A DNA stretch of 64,000 nt from Tetracentron sinense (GCA_015143295.1 CM026574.1:11472938-11536937), one strand, 5' to 3'; counted from the first letter of the stretch, positions 10,317 through 22,690 are shown. The notes: generated by a model from the sequence alone, not told the origin. Translations and numbers: made by a program.

Positions 10317-10413
10317 CTGTATTCTTCGTTTCTTTATCACCAACCCGTGTTCTGTTCTAATACCAATACAAGAAAAAAGAAAAATATGGTGTGATAGGCT
10401 GATGGCACTATCA
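10317..10413 (-). mobile_element. LTR of the minus-strand Gypsy element, distal part
   Basis: After solo LTR B the interrupted repeat appears to resume. On the minus strand the stretch ends at TGATAGTGCCATCAGCC, which would be the LTR start (TG). The outside boundary is tentative because no second LTR of this element is in the window to define it. Confidence 0.35.
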
Positions 10414-11521
10414 CCGTAAGTGCACAGTGCAAACTGTAAAGCATTCTTTAGTTGATATAAAATAAATAATTATTTGTTATTTTGTTAAAAAAACATGTAC
10501 TAATAGTCAGACTATGCAAATAAAAATAAATAAACTATTCTCTGATTTGATGACTAATCTATAAACATAAGCATTAGAGGGCTTTGTGCTGTAATAAGCT
10601 AATCAAACCATTGAACACAAAAACAAAAGACAAATATATGATCAAACGGTCCCATTTTAGTTAATTTTTTTTAATAATATTAAAAAAAAAAACACCATTG
10701 AAATTCTCGCTTTAGGCCTCCAAATGGCTTGGGCCGGCCCTGATGCAAGTTTTAGGGCTCGGCTTAGCTTGTGGTCGGTGATTGATAAATTACCCGAGCT
10801 GAGGTGCTCCCAAGCACACAGCTTTGGTTGAGCAATTGATCAAGACTTTCCAACTGAGCTTAATGCATTTCCTTTTCCCCTTACACTAGGTTTGTTTAAA
10901 AATTTGAGTTCAAATAAAAGCTTGGGTAGTTAATTTGAGCCTGAAATGCTAGCTTGAGTTGGCTCAAATGAGCTGAGTTGAGTCCATGAGCCAATTTGGC
11001 TTGTGAATAGCCCTGTTTCTATAGGTTAGGGCGTGTAATTGGGTTGGACATTCTAAACTACTAATCGGTTTTTTTGGGCTTCAACATGTGGGATCTTCTA
11101 CGGTTTTCATCTGTTTAGTTACAAAAAGCTATCATGTGTTAACTTCAATCCTTAGGGGTTCATGTGTCCTATTATTGCCGACCTAAAGGCAGACACTAAA
11201 ATATCAGATACATTTCAAATTTTTGTGGTTACCAGCTGACTTTTGTCTGGAAGCTATTGTAAACAATACGAAGTGATATATAAACTACAAATTTAGTTTC
11301 AAGGATTACTCTAATTTAAAATATCTTAACATTATTTATTTAAATGAGTTTCAGAATTGGGGGCGTTTGTCTATACATGCGAAGATTGTTTTCTGGTTAC
11401 ACATTGGAGCATTAGGCGGCTGCCCAGTTATTAGTATGGTTAGTTAGTGGAATGGGTATCACAATCACAACCTCTCGGGACTGGATCCCATATCAAATTT
11501 GTGGTGAACTACACACAAAAG

Positions 11522-11560
<39 letters not shown>

Positions 11561-12374
11561 TAGTAAAGTGTACGTGCAACGCACATAAAATATATCGACT
11601 GATTTAAATCTATGAAAATTTTACAAACAATTGAAAAAAAATGAAGCTAATTTAAGATGAGTGAGATTATGAAACTCTCTTAAAATAAGGATGCATCTAA
11701 GTCGACAACCATATATTCTATTTTTGATGCTTGGTGACTCAAATTCCACTTTTCTTAATATAAAAGATTAATATTTAACACAAACAAATACTCAAAGAAG
11801 CATTTTAGCACTAAAAGAAATGTTTTTGTCTGAATATACATGACTTTGGAATGGTTAATTCATCAAGTTAATTTCATGAACAATAATAACAAATTCAACA
11901 TTGCAAATACTTACTTAATGAGAAACATAAAATACCTAAAACCTTTCAAGTGGAAGCTAGGCCACTGACGATGCCACGTGTCCCTTTGGACATCCCTTAA
12001 CTATGGTTAAGATTCACCCACACCTAAGGGTTCACCTACCTATCCTTGATTTTTAGAAAAAAAAGAAATTAAAAAAGAAATTTAACCCCAGTTAAAATTT
12101 ATTAATTCCCAGGGTTAATTTTTTTCAATAACCAATCAGATTATAAAACCAAGGATGGCCTAAAGAAGATTATAAAACCCTAAAAGAAGCACTACTTAAA
12201 ACTTATGCACAGGAACACTTTGGAAGAAAATTATAAAACCAATATATTACGATTTGAGATACAACTAAGAGCATGGATTAATTCAAGATTGAAAATATTA
12301 TAAATTACAATTCTATGTCATATTTTAGCTACAACAAACTACTGAGCATCAGTTTAACTTCAAACTCACTGTTA
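10414..12374. other. Intergenic, no gene recognised
   Basis: A+T-rich sequence without a plausible gene. At 10700-10742 there is a fragment ending GGGCCGGCCCTG that matches, inverted, the end of the hAT-like element at 52384. A TA microsatellite lies at 11524-11558, followed by GTGCAACGCAC, a phrase often seen next to such repeats in plants. About 11960-12120 resembles the MITE-like sequence at 25.8 kb (CCACGTGTCCCTT, TAACTATGGTTAAG). Confidence 0.6.
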
Positions 12375-12684
12375 TTAACAAGCAGTAATGCCAGTACCAG
12401 AGCATTCTTCAATCCCAGTATCCGGACCAAGGAAGAAACAAGCAAATAGAATACGTGAAGGAGAGATTTTCCCAAGGAGGTGGTACCAAAATCTTGCCGC
12501 TAAATAGAAATACAAATAACAAAACATCAAAATGTGAACCATGGACATCACTGCTGAACAAATCAAAGAAACCCAATAATGTATACTATCAAAGCAAACA
12601 CTCACCATATTCATGGCACTTTCGAAAAGCAACTCCATAGGCCAGAAATAGCAGCAAGAATGCAAAACTGAATAAAATACATCT
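12375..12684 (-). CDS. Possible last two exons of an unidentified membrane protein
   Basis: On the minus strand a hydrophobic frame, KPCQRC followed by about 19 residues such as ILFSFAFLLLFLAYGVAF, ends at CATGAATATG with the donor GTGAGT (exon 12606-12684). A candidate intron of 106 bp ends in TATTTCTATTTAG (acceptor at 12500). Splicing gives CHEYAARFWYHLLG and continues in frame to a TAA at 12375. The upstream acceptor (CCATGCCAG) is weak, and no earlier exon was found. I do not recognise the family. What supports it is the good donor and acceptor, the preserved frame and one predicted membrane helix. It could be a chance frame. Confidence 0.25.
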
Positions 12685-13882
12685 CTGGCATGGTTTTCAG
12701 GGTTCAAAATTGTGATCCCTGGTAACCACTCTTCTTACCAAGAATCTACAGAACAAATGGCTTCAATGAAATACCCATGGGAAGCATTTGACATTACAGT
12801 ACATACAGTTACATAAATCTTAACATACAAGACATAGGAGTTGTGTGCAACTACTCATGACTACTCTCTACGTGGGTATGCGAAAAATATATATATATAT
12901 ATACAGAGTTCTCAATTGCAGTTGCAATTATGTAGGACTCATTCAAGATAAGGATGAGAATATAAGGTTACAAGGATGGAAGAGATATGAGACAGTGGGA
13001 CCCTATCATTGTGAACACGTTAGAATTCGACATCAAGAAAAATTCTAATGTGAATACATACGAATTAAATTTTAATATAAACTTTTTATTTAATAAGGTA
13101 AAGTGAAGGGTAATTACATCAACATAAAGTTTAGTATACTTGTACTTTTATTAGTAGAATGATATATATATTTTGCTTATACAATAACTCCATCATAAGA
13201 TATTACTTTCTTATGTTTTGCCTTTTCCATACATACTTATAAAGTCGGTATAAGCTATGCTTTTACTAATTTTAAAAAACTGTAATTTTTTTTTTCCTTT
13301 CTATCTCATCACCACACTACTAATTTATAATAGTGAAGTTCAGGGGAGGATCAACGTCCAAACCACCGAATGAAAGTTTTAAAGCTGGAGCAACACCTTA
13401 TATAGAATGTTATGGGCATTAAGTTATGAATCCCCCCTTTTCAATCTCCAAAGATAGGCCAAGTATAGGCTGAGGGTATGGTTTAAAATTTCACAAAATT
13501 TTGGTTTTGGACTACCCTATCAAAATCAAAATTATAAATGTATCAGATCACCGATGTGTGTAACCCGAAATTTTGATATCCTTTTACCCATCAAAATCAA
13601 AATTTCAGCCTAAATAATTCATCTTTTCTTCTTTCACATTTTTATTGAAATACATTTTATTGAATTATTACCGAGGTTTTGGGAAATTTCGATTGAAATT
13701 TCATGAATATTTTCGATTTTTTAAGGTTTTATTTTTAAAATCTTAATTCACGGTTTTATACTAATTATACTTATTTTAATGTAATTTACATAATTTTGTA
13801 TGTATAACTTATTACATATAATAGTTTATAAACTATACTTATGTTAAACTTATTAATTATAAACTGTAAAGTACATTAAACT
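12685..13882. other. Intergenic, no gene recognised
   Basis: Nothing recognisable as a gene. A short TA run is at about 12888-12902. The sequence becomes progressively richer in A+T toward 13.7 kb. Confidence 0.6.
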
Positions 13883-14188
13883 TATACTTAAATTTAATAA
13901 GTACATAATAGTATAATATAATACTTTTAGTCTATATAAATTGGTATATAAAATCACAATATAATATTATTATTATGTTATACTTAATATAATGTTATTC
14001 TACAAATATACTTTATAGTTTATTGTTTTTATAATTATACTTAAATTTAATAAGTACATAATAGTATAATATAATACTATAAGTCTATATTAATTGGTAT
14101 ATAAAATTACAATATAATATTATTACTATGTTATACTTTATATAATGTTTATTCTATAAATATACTTTATAGTTTATTTTATTTATAA
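13883..14188. repeat. Tandem duplication of a ~153-bp A+T-rich unit
   Basis: Two adjacent copies (13883-14035 and 14036-14188) share phrases such as AATTTAATAAGTACATAATAG, TTGGTATATAAAAT and ATACTTTATAGTTTAT in the same order with a 153-base period. Both are over 85 percent A+T. Confidence 0.8.
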
Positions 14189-14373
14189 ATTATAACAATA
14201 ATTCTATGATTAATATAATAATAATAATTCTATAATTAACGTAATTTATAAACTATATATTATACACATATTATATAGTTTATAATTAGTAATTTGAAAA
14301 TCTATATAATCTATTAATATGTGTAAGCTATACAATGACAGTATATGAATAAACTATACTCAAAATTATATAG

Positions 14374-16584
14374 TGTCACGCCCCAAAATCTGCAAACAAT
14401 ATCTCGTATTTGTGTAGATCCCAATGCGTGATCCGGAGACAAACCCAACAATACTGAGATTTATTCATAATAAATATCATTCAGACATATTAATGAGCAA
14501 CTGAAGTTTAAACCAACCACAAGGAGTAAAAGAGTTAAAACAAAATAACTAAACATTGCCACAGTCCACTCTACCTCAATAAAAGTTCAACTAAAACTCA
14601 ATAAAATCTCGACAATTAACTCTGTCTTCATGACTCCCTAACCTCTTCAAGTGTCTCCTGAAAAACTTTAACAATAGCAAGAGTGAGCTCTAAGCTCAAC
14701 AAGTGAATACAACAAGCATGCAACAATTTACAAAAGTATTTGATATTTAATATCCCAATACTGAAATATGCAATAATTATTGTAGTTAATTTCCAATTGA
14801 TTTGGTCCTCTACCCAAAGGGTTCTCCCAGAGTCTACCCCATTGACAGTAGTCTGAGGTCATCTAATCCATTATTAAGGGACCCTTAAGTCGTATTGTCA
14901 CACTGAGAAGTCCCCTGGACTCATGACTTCACAAATACACCTGAGGTTGTCTCACTAAGAAGTCCGTCCATCCTTCAGTGGAATCTCCTGGAAATCACTC
15001 AGAAACTTACTTCTTTGAGAGTATCATACTCTTCACAGTCATCCCTTGGGTAGTGGTCTTTATCATTAACAAAATATATTTTCTTTATGGTGTCTCATAT
15101 CATCATAATAAAGAGGAACAAGAATAAACATGCATTCAAAACAATATATAAAGCAAAACAATGATAACAGTGCATTAATTAAATAACTCATGTTATTCAA
15201 GTCTATCTATCAAGATATGAAACTTTACATAATTGTAACAAACAATATACTATTTCCAATGATCTTCTTTAAAATAAATAAAACTATTTATTTATTTATT
15301 TCATTTTTTGTTATTTTCCTTCTCTTCATTTATGTACTTATTATTCCATAAATAATTAAATTCAATATAATTGCACTGCCTCACGAAATAATAGAAAACA
15401 TGGACCTTTATGGGTTACATAATTTCTCAGAGATTTATATCTTACCTAAAAAATATGAGGCATATTTTTCTGGAAAATAGACTTCTAGAACACAATAATA
15501 AAAATATCATAAAAATCAAATTATAATATTTTAAATATAAAATATTGAGTGAAATACAGCCTATCTGCAATGAGAAATTTTATGATAGTTTCAACACCTT
15601 TCACCAATAAATTCACCAAATATACAATATAAAAGAAAATAATATGAGACCAATTAGGTTTAAATTATATTAGATTATAGTTGTTTTAAAAATTTTAAAA
15701 CAACACTCTCATGTATAATATATTTAAGAATATTATAAAAAAAGTTGAGTTTTTCTGATTCTGAAATTGTTGACAAGTTTAACACGTTCTAAACATAATT
15801 ATGAAATCAATATCAAACGAATTATTTTTCATTTGAAATTTTTAAGAGAGGTGTATTTACCAATTTGAGAACTACCAACAAAATTTCATAATTTTTTGAA
15901 TACGATAGAATATATTATGAATATTGTTCCACGACTGGTTCTAAAATTCTAGAAATCTAACAACTTCATATTAATTCAAATTAAAATGTCGAAACCTAAA
16001 ATATAATTATCAAACTCACATACTTCATAAAAAAATCTTTGAATGAAGCTAATCAAGATTCAAGAAAAATATATCTACTTTTAAATTAAAGAATTTACAT
16101 ACAAAGACCTAGATCTAAGGGGAGTATTCACTTGCCTCTATTCGAATCCCCACGAGCAACAAAAAAGACTCATTGAAATCCGATATGTGATATTTGAGAC
16201 TTCAAATCCCTAAATCAAACCCCATAAGTTCTAACGCTTTTCCTGCAAGTTTTCTCCTCAAACCATTTTCTCTACGCTATCTCTTTTCTCCAAATTAGGT
16301 TTTGCTAAAAAAAATTGGTTACTAGGGTTTAGCTTTATCTATTTACATTAACACCCTAATATAGTATTTTACTAAAAGGTCCTTACTAAGGGGTGTTTGG
16401 TTACTAGTTAATCTAAATCAGGTTTGTACATTATTCTCTTTGTTATTTATTCACATTATTCAATTAACCTTTAGTTAGGTAAATTATCTTGGTTAAATTT
16501 AATGATGTAATTACTAACCTATCCTTAACAGGATAATTACCTAAATACCCCTCGAATCAGAATATTAATTTGAAGGCTACTACA
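14374..16584 (-). mobile_element. Solo LTR C (2211 bp, TSD TATAG), relative of A and B
   Basis: On the minus strand it starts TGTAGTAGCCTTC and ends GATTTTGGGGCGTGACA, and it is flanked by TATAG at 14369-14373 and 16585-16589. The GGGGCGTGACA end matches LTR B. Near that end, the minus strand has a GTTGAGCTTAGAGCTCAC phrase, a pyrimidine tract ending TTTTTCAG, and then a short frame E-T-L-E-E-V-R-E-S-stop. This is a decayed counterpart of the acidic frame in A and B. No palindrome cluster is seen upstream of the putative promoter. Confidence 0.8.
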
Positions 16585-16589
16585 TATAG

Positions 16590-17226
16590 TGTGGGGAAAA
16601 AAATACTTGCCTTGTTGATCCTGATATCACGTGTAGACCTTCGAATAACAGTTGTACCTCTGATCCTCTGGAATAGTTGGCAGGATGACCTGCGAATACA
16701 CTCCGACGATCAAGTCAATAACAAAGTGATAAGGGAGATATAAAAAAGAAAGAATCAATGCTTTAAGATTTTCAGAAGGATATAGACTCACTGTGTGCTT
16801 GAGTTCGGGAGAATGCCGATCCCTTCTCTTTGCTTCCTACCTTAGTATTTATACGAAGCAAGTTAGGGTTGACCAGTTGCCATTTTATTTCCACTTCTTC
16901 TTGGAATAAAAGTATTCTGATTGCGTTAGATCCTGCCAGTGATGTGATAGATTGAGTTTCTTCTTCGTGAAGGAGATTGTCGTGATCAGATTCGAGACTG
17001 CTACCAACTTCTGCTTGGATGGCCTGCTGGTTTAGATGACCTTTACTTCGGACTTTCTGATCTGGAGGCCAGTGGGGAATGTGCAACCGCGACTTGAGCT
17101 TTGCCTCGGATCCAATGTGAGAGTTGGGATCAGATAGATCAATCAGGAAATCAATCTAGGTTTGATTAGGGCCGACGGTGCTGCTAGTTGTCTTTATGCA
17201 TGCCTCAACCAATTTTTACCCCTACA
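16590..17226 (-). mobile_element. Solo LTR D (637 bp, TSD TATAG), different family
   Basis: On the minus strand this begins TGTAGGGGTAAAAATTGG and ends AAAAAAATTTCCCCACA-like (plus-strand start TGTGGGGAAAAAAA). It is followed by TATAG at 17227-17231 and preceded by the TATAG shared with LTR C. A minus-strand TATA box is present. The internal sequence, including TCGGATCCAATGTGAGAG, does not resemble LTRs A to C. Nothing retroviral lies between its ends, so it is a solo LTR or a short non-autonomous element. Confidence 0.7.
16846..16853 (-). promoter_or_regulatory. TATA box of solo LTR D
   Basis: TATAAATA on the minus strand, within CGTATAAATACTAAGG. It lies about 370 bp from the LTR start, a usual U3 position for an LTR of this size. 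Confidence 0.5.
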
Positions 17227-17231
17227 TATAG

Positions 17232-18677
17232 TATATACTTAAACCTGTAAAATCATTTTTTTTTAAAAAAGTCATTTATAAATCAGAAAAAAGTTGAAAT
17301 ATATCTTAACAAATACCAAAAAAAAATTAATCAAAAAAAATTCCAAAATTTTGAATGTGAAATTTCATAAAATTTCGAAATATTTCAAAGGAATACTTTG
17401 GTGAATTAAAAGGAATGGCCTTAACCAAAAAAAAAGAAAAAGGAATGGCCAATCCATTGCCAATCTCGGATAGGTCCACCCGTGAACTTGCAACGCGGAA
17501 CAGAGAATGTCGTAACTAATGACGAAATTTGATAAACTGTTATCAAATTAGTCCCACATTTGGTTTCATATGTAATTATCATATGATCAATCAAGAAAGT
17601 GATAGATTGCATAATGTCAAATATAACATACACGTATATTTGACTTGAGCTGCAGAGAGATCTTTATGTATTTACAAAAAGGAATTCCAGATTGTAGGGC
17701 ATAGTCTAATCCTTGAGTGAAGCTAGTTAGAATCAGAAATACGTTCAGCCCAAGCATCTTAGGGAGCTAGTGAAGTTACGGGTGCAGTACTTTTGGTCTC
17801 GGCCTAGGCGGCAGGACATATGGTATATGCCCCCAATTTCTTCTCAAGTTATAGTGGCTCCCTTGGAAAGTCGCACAATGATAAATTATTTGAGACTGTG
17901 ATCGTTGGATGTCATGGTCGGTTCCCCCAAGAGATAGGTGGCCAAAAATAAGTCTGATTGAACAATTTTAAACCCTATTCATTAGAACTTAGTTTGTGAT
18001 CAGTGTTAACTTGCTAGGATTTATTACACCATACTTAAGCTACAGAAATGACTGACCTACTTTTGATTGGACCGTCTATAAATGTCTGAACGAGCTAAAT
18101 TTTTGTTACGTGTCTCTCAGGAGACCCACTTGATATCCGACAATCGGAATCTCGAGCAAGTTGCAACGTGTCTGCTTTTCAAAGGGCGGCTCACTACAAC
18201 TTATATGCTTTTCTCTTTCTATATATAAAACAAAATAAAGGAAAACAACACCTACCCAAGTGGTTGATATTTTACTCAGAAGATAAAAAAGCAGCAGTAG
18301 AGTGATCTCACACCTATATATTTATATTCTAACTCATTCTTCATGATTCATCATCATCCTTACCTTGAACTCCAAGACAACCTTGAGCAATAGAAAATTA
18401 AGAACGCGGCAAAGGATTGTTTGGACTACAACCCTTAGCCTAGAAGCTTTGAGTCTACAGTTAGGCTCATTAAAAATAAACGTGTTTAACCAGGCTTGGT
18501 GGGTGCTCATTTGTAAAATCCATACAATTTATTTATTTATTTTTGATAAGCTACACTCTTTGTAACGTGTTGCTCTTTGGGTTGCATTGTTGTTCCCAAG
18601 TTGGGATAAAAGAGGAGTGTTGCATGTGAGATTGATAGTAACTGTAAAAAAAAATCCGCTAAATCCTTCGACATGAA
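17232..18677. other. Intergenic, no gene recognised
   Basis: Mixed sequence with poly-A runs at 17290-17350 and 17430. The part from 17.7 to 18.5 kb has more balanced base composition but no convincing exon. Nothing further identified. Confidence 0.6.
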
Positions 18678-18687
18678 TCCTGATGGT

Positions 18688-18800
18688 TAATACCCCCACC
18701 TCTTGTGTGAGTGGTAGGGGTGTGGCCTTCGATGGAGGGAGGTCGGGGGATCCAATCCCCAAGGGTATGAGTTGCAAGAACAAAAAAAAAAAAAAAAAAA
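18688..18800 (+). mobile_element. tRNA-derived SINE with target duplication
   Basis: A 113-bp unit ends in about 19 A residues and is flanked by TCCTGATGGT (18678-18687) and TCCTGATTGT (18801-18810), a nine-of-ten duplication. Its body is tRNA-like. AGTGGTAGGGG corresponds to the A box, GTGTGGCCTTCGATGG to an anticodon arm, and GGGGATCCAATCCCC to a mutated B-box stem. It would have been transcribed by RNA polymerase III and mobilised by a LINE. A minus-strand relative is at 40736-40914. Confidence 0.85.
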
Positions 18801-19013
18801 TCCTGATTGTAAGCTACGATCTTGAGCTTGTTCCAAAGATAATTGAAAAAAATTGTAACTAATGTTGAACTATCTTAAAAAGATTCCAGATTTCCACATC
18901 AAGTTCTGGATGGTTTTACCCTCTGTGTCCCTAATTCTTAGTTTTTTTTGTCAGCTTTTCTAGAACCAGTTGGGTTGTCATTAATTCAGGTGTTAATGCT
19001 GTGCAGTTGGGGT

Positions 19014-19228
19014 TAGGGGTGTCAAGGGGCCAGGTTTGGGCCAACCAACTAAAGATTCCAAGGAAAAAAGGGGCCGTTTGGTGTGTTTTTTAATAAACGG
19101 GCCTGGTTTGTCGGGCCATCCCAGTTAAACATATATAGATAATAGGCCTTGGATTGAAGGCTCAAGCCCCAAGCCCGTGAACTATTTAACTGTGTCGGGC
19201 AGATTTGCTTGGCCCATTGACACCCTTA
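19014..19228. mobile_element. hAT-type MITE, 215 bp
   Basis: The ends are inverted: TAGGGGTGTCAAGGGGCC at the left, and the complement of TAAGGGTGTCAATGGGCC at the right. The flanking octamers GTTGGGGT and GTTAGAGC match at five of eight positions, so the 8-bp duplication has decayed. The interior is rich in GGGCC and GGGCTT motifs and has no coding capacity. TAGGG ends and an 8-bp duplication are hAT hallmarks. Confidence 0.75.
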
Positions 19229-19838
19229 GTTAGAGCTAATTAATATGTGTTGCATTTTTGTCAGTGTCAGATAAAACAATGCACTTGCTAGATGAAATCC
19301 AATGTGCTTAAAGAAGAAGTTTAAGCTAAGAAAGAAAATATCAAATAACAGGCCATTAACCTAATCCGCGGAAAAAGTTGGTAAAAATATCAATTAAGAA
19401 GGGTTGTTTGATCTCACGTATCTTTACAAATATACCTTCTAATGAAGTACATCATGTACCGTACATGTATAGAGGTCTGTCCAAGTCTAGCTCTCACTTA
19501 TAAGGATTTGGCTCAAGCCTTCGAAGGGCTTGACTTAACTAGGTTCGGGCTGGAGATGAAATTTTTTTTTTTTTTTTTATAGTGATATTTGGTGAAGTTT
19601 TTTCCCAAATCTCGAGTTGACAAAGAATCCCACAACCCCTTCGGCCTGATCAACCCTTTAAAATAACAATCTATGACCTTAATATTAAGCAATTTGAGAG
19701 TCGGACAACTATTGGTTCACACAATCCTACAGTGTCCTTATTCAGGGATGTTGATAAGTTCATATTATCCTACACAGTTGGGTAGAGTGTGAAACTCATT
19801 TGAGGAAATCATTTTTAGAACGATCCCTTGCTTAACAA

Positions 19839-20121
19839 CAGGGGTGGAGCCACATGAGGCACAGGGAGGCTGAAGTCCCCCCTGAATTTTGGAAAAAAAA
19901 ATATAATTCATATAGTACAAATAGGGGCATAGCATAGGAGAGGGGCGATGCCGGGATGCTCTAGCCTCTTAAACTTCTGAGAAAAAAAATATATTTTACA
20001 AAAAGACACAAGCAGATGTGATGGTCAATGAACTTGTCAAAAATAAAAAATAAAAAATCGGGGGCTATGCCCTTGAACCCCCATTGTTAGTCACCACAAG
20101 ATAATCCTAGCTCCGCCCCTG
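19839..20121. mobile_element. hAT-type MITE, 283 bp, CAGGGGYGGAGC ends
   Basis: The left end is CAGGGGTGGAGCCA and the right end is the complement of CAGGGGCGGAGCTAGG, terminal repeats common in plant hAT MITEs. Flanking octamers CTTAACAA and CTTAATTA match at six of eight. It is non-coding, with an A-rich centre. Confidence 0.8.
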
Positions 20122-20550
20122 CTTAATTACCAATGCAGCACGAGCAGTTAGGGTTCACTTCAGAGTTGCGCCATCACAATTCACAACTGACTTTTATTCT
20201 GATTACGACCATGAGTTTGCCATGGACATTCGCCAGATTTACAATATTTGGAGTGAGGCAACACTTGATATACGTGATACTTAAAGATCTCTTGCTTAAA
20301 CGTTGAGCTGTTTTGTAGAAAGGGAGATAGATATATAGCTAAAGAAGACCCAAACCATGACTCTAGCAATGGGCATAAGAAGAAGACGGGATGTTGATTC
20401 AGCTTCCTCATGGCAAATTGGAAATGAGGGCTCTACCCTTACATGTGAACAAGGGGCGGACCAAGTTCAAGTGCCATCTCATGCATACATTTTGTATATA
20501 TAAGTACGAAACGTACTATATCTTTTAAATAATTGAATAACATAATATAA

Positions 20551-21613
20551 AGGGTTTTTTCCCTAGATACATCTTAGGTTTATTTGGGGGGTCCCTATAT
20601 AGACCTCCTTTTAAGAACTTTCTGAAAAAAATCAAAAGGAATTTAGAATAAGTACAGTCCAACGCAGGACCAAAAGGGATCTTAAGATTTTCTGGAAAAA
20701 AAAACCCTACAGTCCTGCCCCTCTTTTGCTCTGATCATCATTCTCTCCGGCAAGACCACATGGTTTTCACTTATGGGTTTGGTATTAATTCGGGTTTGGT
20801 ATTAATTCGGAATAAGCATATAGATGCAACTAAACGCCTCTAAGTTTAGGTCAATTTCTTAAAAGAAATGACAATTTTAATATTTTAACATCCAATGTTT
20901 CTATACATTTAGTGGCGGAAAAGAAATTCTCGAACGCACAATTGTTGGTCAAACCCTAACACTCTTCAATTCATGTTTTGGTCAAACCCTAACACTCTTC
21001 AATTCATGTTTTCAAGGTGAGATTTGGAATGAGACAATTTCAAGATCTTCAAACTTAGTTGCTTTGTCAATTATTTTCTTTTATAGAGCCATAGAGGGTT
21101 TTTGACTCCGTAACTCCTGTTTCTCCATAAGATCACCAACCTTGGGAGCCTTGCCGTCTCTACGGTCCCTTCGTGTTCCAACTGTCATATTCTCTGGCCC
21201 GATCATTAATGTGTTAGGGAATTTCTCCACCCTTGATACCATGTATGGTCTCTAAACATGAATTCTTATGCTTTTGTGAGTGGCCTCTATAAACCCTAAC
21301 CTTGATCATGAATAGAATGGAGAGGAGGAAGAGATAGAAATTGGAGAGAGAAAGGAGAGATAGTAACCTCTATTTGTGAGTGTCGGTGAGTAATCTATTT
21401 CGATCACCGGTGGTGAGGTAGTGCGTGGGTGAGATATTTAGTACAGGAGAGGGAGAGAATGAGAAAGAATGGCAGAAAATTTGATTATCTTAAAAAGGGG
21501 CAGAGGCACTTATGTCAGAAAAAAAAGGTTGGGTGTAGAAAAGTAAAGTTTTGAAATAAAGGTGCATATAGGGCCTCCCAAATAAACCTCAGGTGTATTT
21601 AGGAAAAAACCCT
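20551..21613. mobile_element. Long-TIR (Mutator-like) non-autonomous element, 1063 bp
   Basis: The left end AGGGTTTTTTCCCTAGATAC, running through TTAGGTTTATTTGGG to about 20615, is matched by the inverted right end (AGGGTTTTTTCCTAAATACA, CTGAGGTTTATTTGGG). This gives terminal repeats of about 60 bp. AATATAA flanks both ends (20544-20550 and 21614-21620), which fits a 7- to 9-bp duplication. The interior is non-repetitive apart from a 31-bp direct repeat at about 20948-21012. No transposase is seen. The interior might be captured host sequence, but I do not recognise it. Confidence 0.7.
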
Positions 21614-21895
21614 AATATAAAAGATATACGTTTTTTTTAAATTCACGGGCAGCTGCCCCTTGCCCACATGACCATGCTCTATTAAATAATTAATAACATA
21701 GTATACTTGTTTGGTTTTAGGAATGCCAGACTGTTTGATCCTCAGAATCTCCACATTGCAAGAATCAACTTTGGATCTCTAGGCATGACTGTGGAATTAA
21801 TCAGGTCACTCTTCCATAGTCCGTCATCTTTGTCAAGGAGATCAGCACTGAGACCAAAGCCCTCCAACATGTTTGTTGTGAATCAATCATAATTT

Positions 21896-22324
21896 GGGCT
21901 CATTTGGTTTGGATTATTGCAATTATATACGATTATGTTGATAAGCGTTGTTATTTATAAGCGTTGTCAATAAGCGCCGACTCTATAATCCTGTTTGGCT
22001 GACACTCTACTGATAAGCGATTATCTATTCATTTTTAAAAATTGTATTTTAGTCTTTTTAAAAAGAAAAAAATATTTTTAAAAATCTATTTTTTTAAGCT
22101 TAATGGATCTTGTAGGCCTCACTGACGGTAAATTTGGGTGCTTATAATAATTTTCACATAGTATTAAAGGTCATAAGCGGTTACGCTCTACAATAATCAC
22201 TCCTGACGAGATTATGGAATCACCAATGATTTTCATAATCGGTTATTACATGAGCGCTTATGACGAGTCACACCAAACGTTATTATGAGACATACTTATA
22301 TAATAATCCGAACCAACCGAGCCC
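21896..22324. mobile_element. PIF/Harbinger-like MITE, ~429 bp
   Basis: Terminal inverted repeats are GGGCTCATTTGGTTTGGATT and, inverted at the right, GGGCTCGGTTGGTTCGGATT. A GGGC...TTGGTT end is typical of PIF/Harbinger-type plant MITEs, but no clear 3-bp duplication was found. A diverged relative with the same internal order (GATTAGCGATTATCTA, AGATTATGGAATCAC) lies at 54512-54925. Confidence 0.7.
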
Positions 22325-22514
22325 AAACGGATTTTAAGCTTTTTAAGACTTTAGTTAAGCTTCCTAAGTAATAATAGAGGCATACCAAATGTACCAAAAT
22401 CTAGCAAATGGTAATAGAAATGGATCCTTATCCCATAACTCTATTGTTTTTTTGGTATTGCAAATTGAGCAATGCTAAGTCCATTTTCTTTCTCACCCAG
22501 TTTCCATATTTCTA

Positions 22515-22690
22515 AACATGAAGCGGAAGGTCTTGAGTTCGACTTCTCACTCCCCCTTTGGGGCTAGGCCTGCCCGTGATTTTTCTGAACTTTCCCGATG
22601 TGGTGGTTTGCGGGTTGATCTTGTCGCACCCTCAGGGATTAGTCCTAATCCGAAGGGTTGGGACACCCCGAGTTACCAAAAGGAAAGTGG
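22515..22690 (+). mobile_element. tRNA-derived SINE, second family
   Basis: The phrases GGTCTTGAGTTCGACTTCTC (B-box-like), CCCCCTTTGGGGCTAGG, GGGATTAGTCCTAATCCGAAG and TTGGGACACCCCGAGTTAC are the body of a widespread plant SINE type. The 3' end of another copy is at about 56150-56222. No poly-A tail or clean target duplication could be fixed here. Confidence 0.7.

Noticed and set aside
18688-18800. A functional tRNA gene
   Set aside because: The A- and B-box regions are tRNA-like, but the stems do not close, and it has a poly-A tail and target duplication. It is a SINE.
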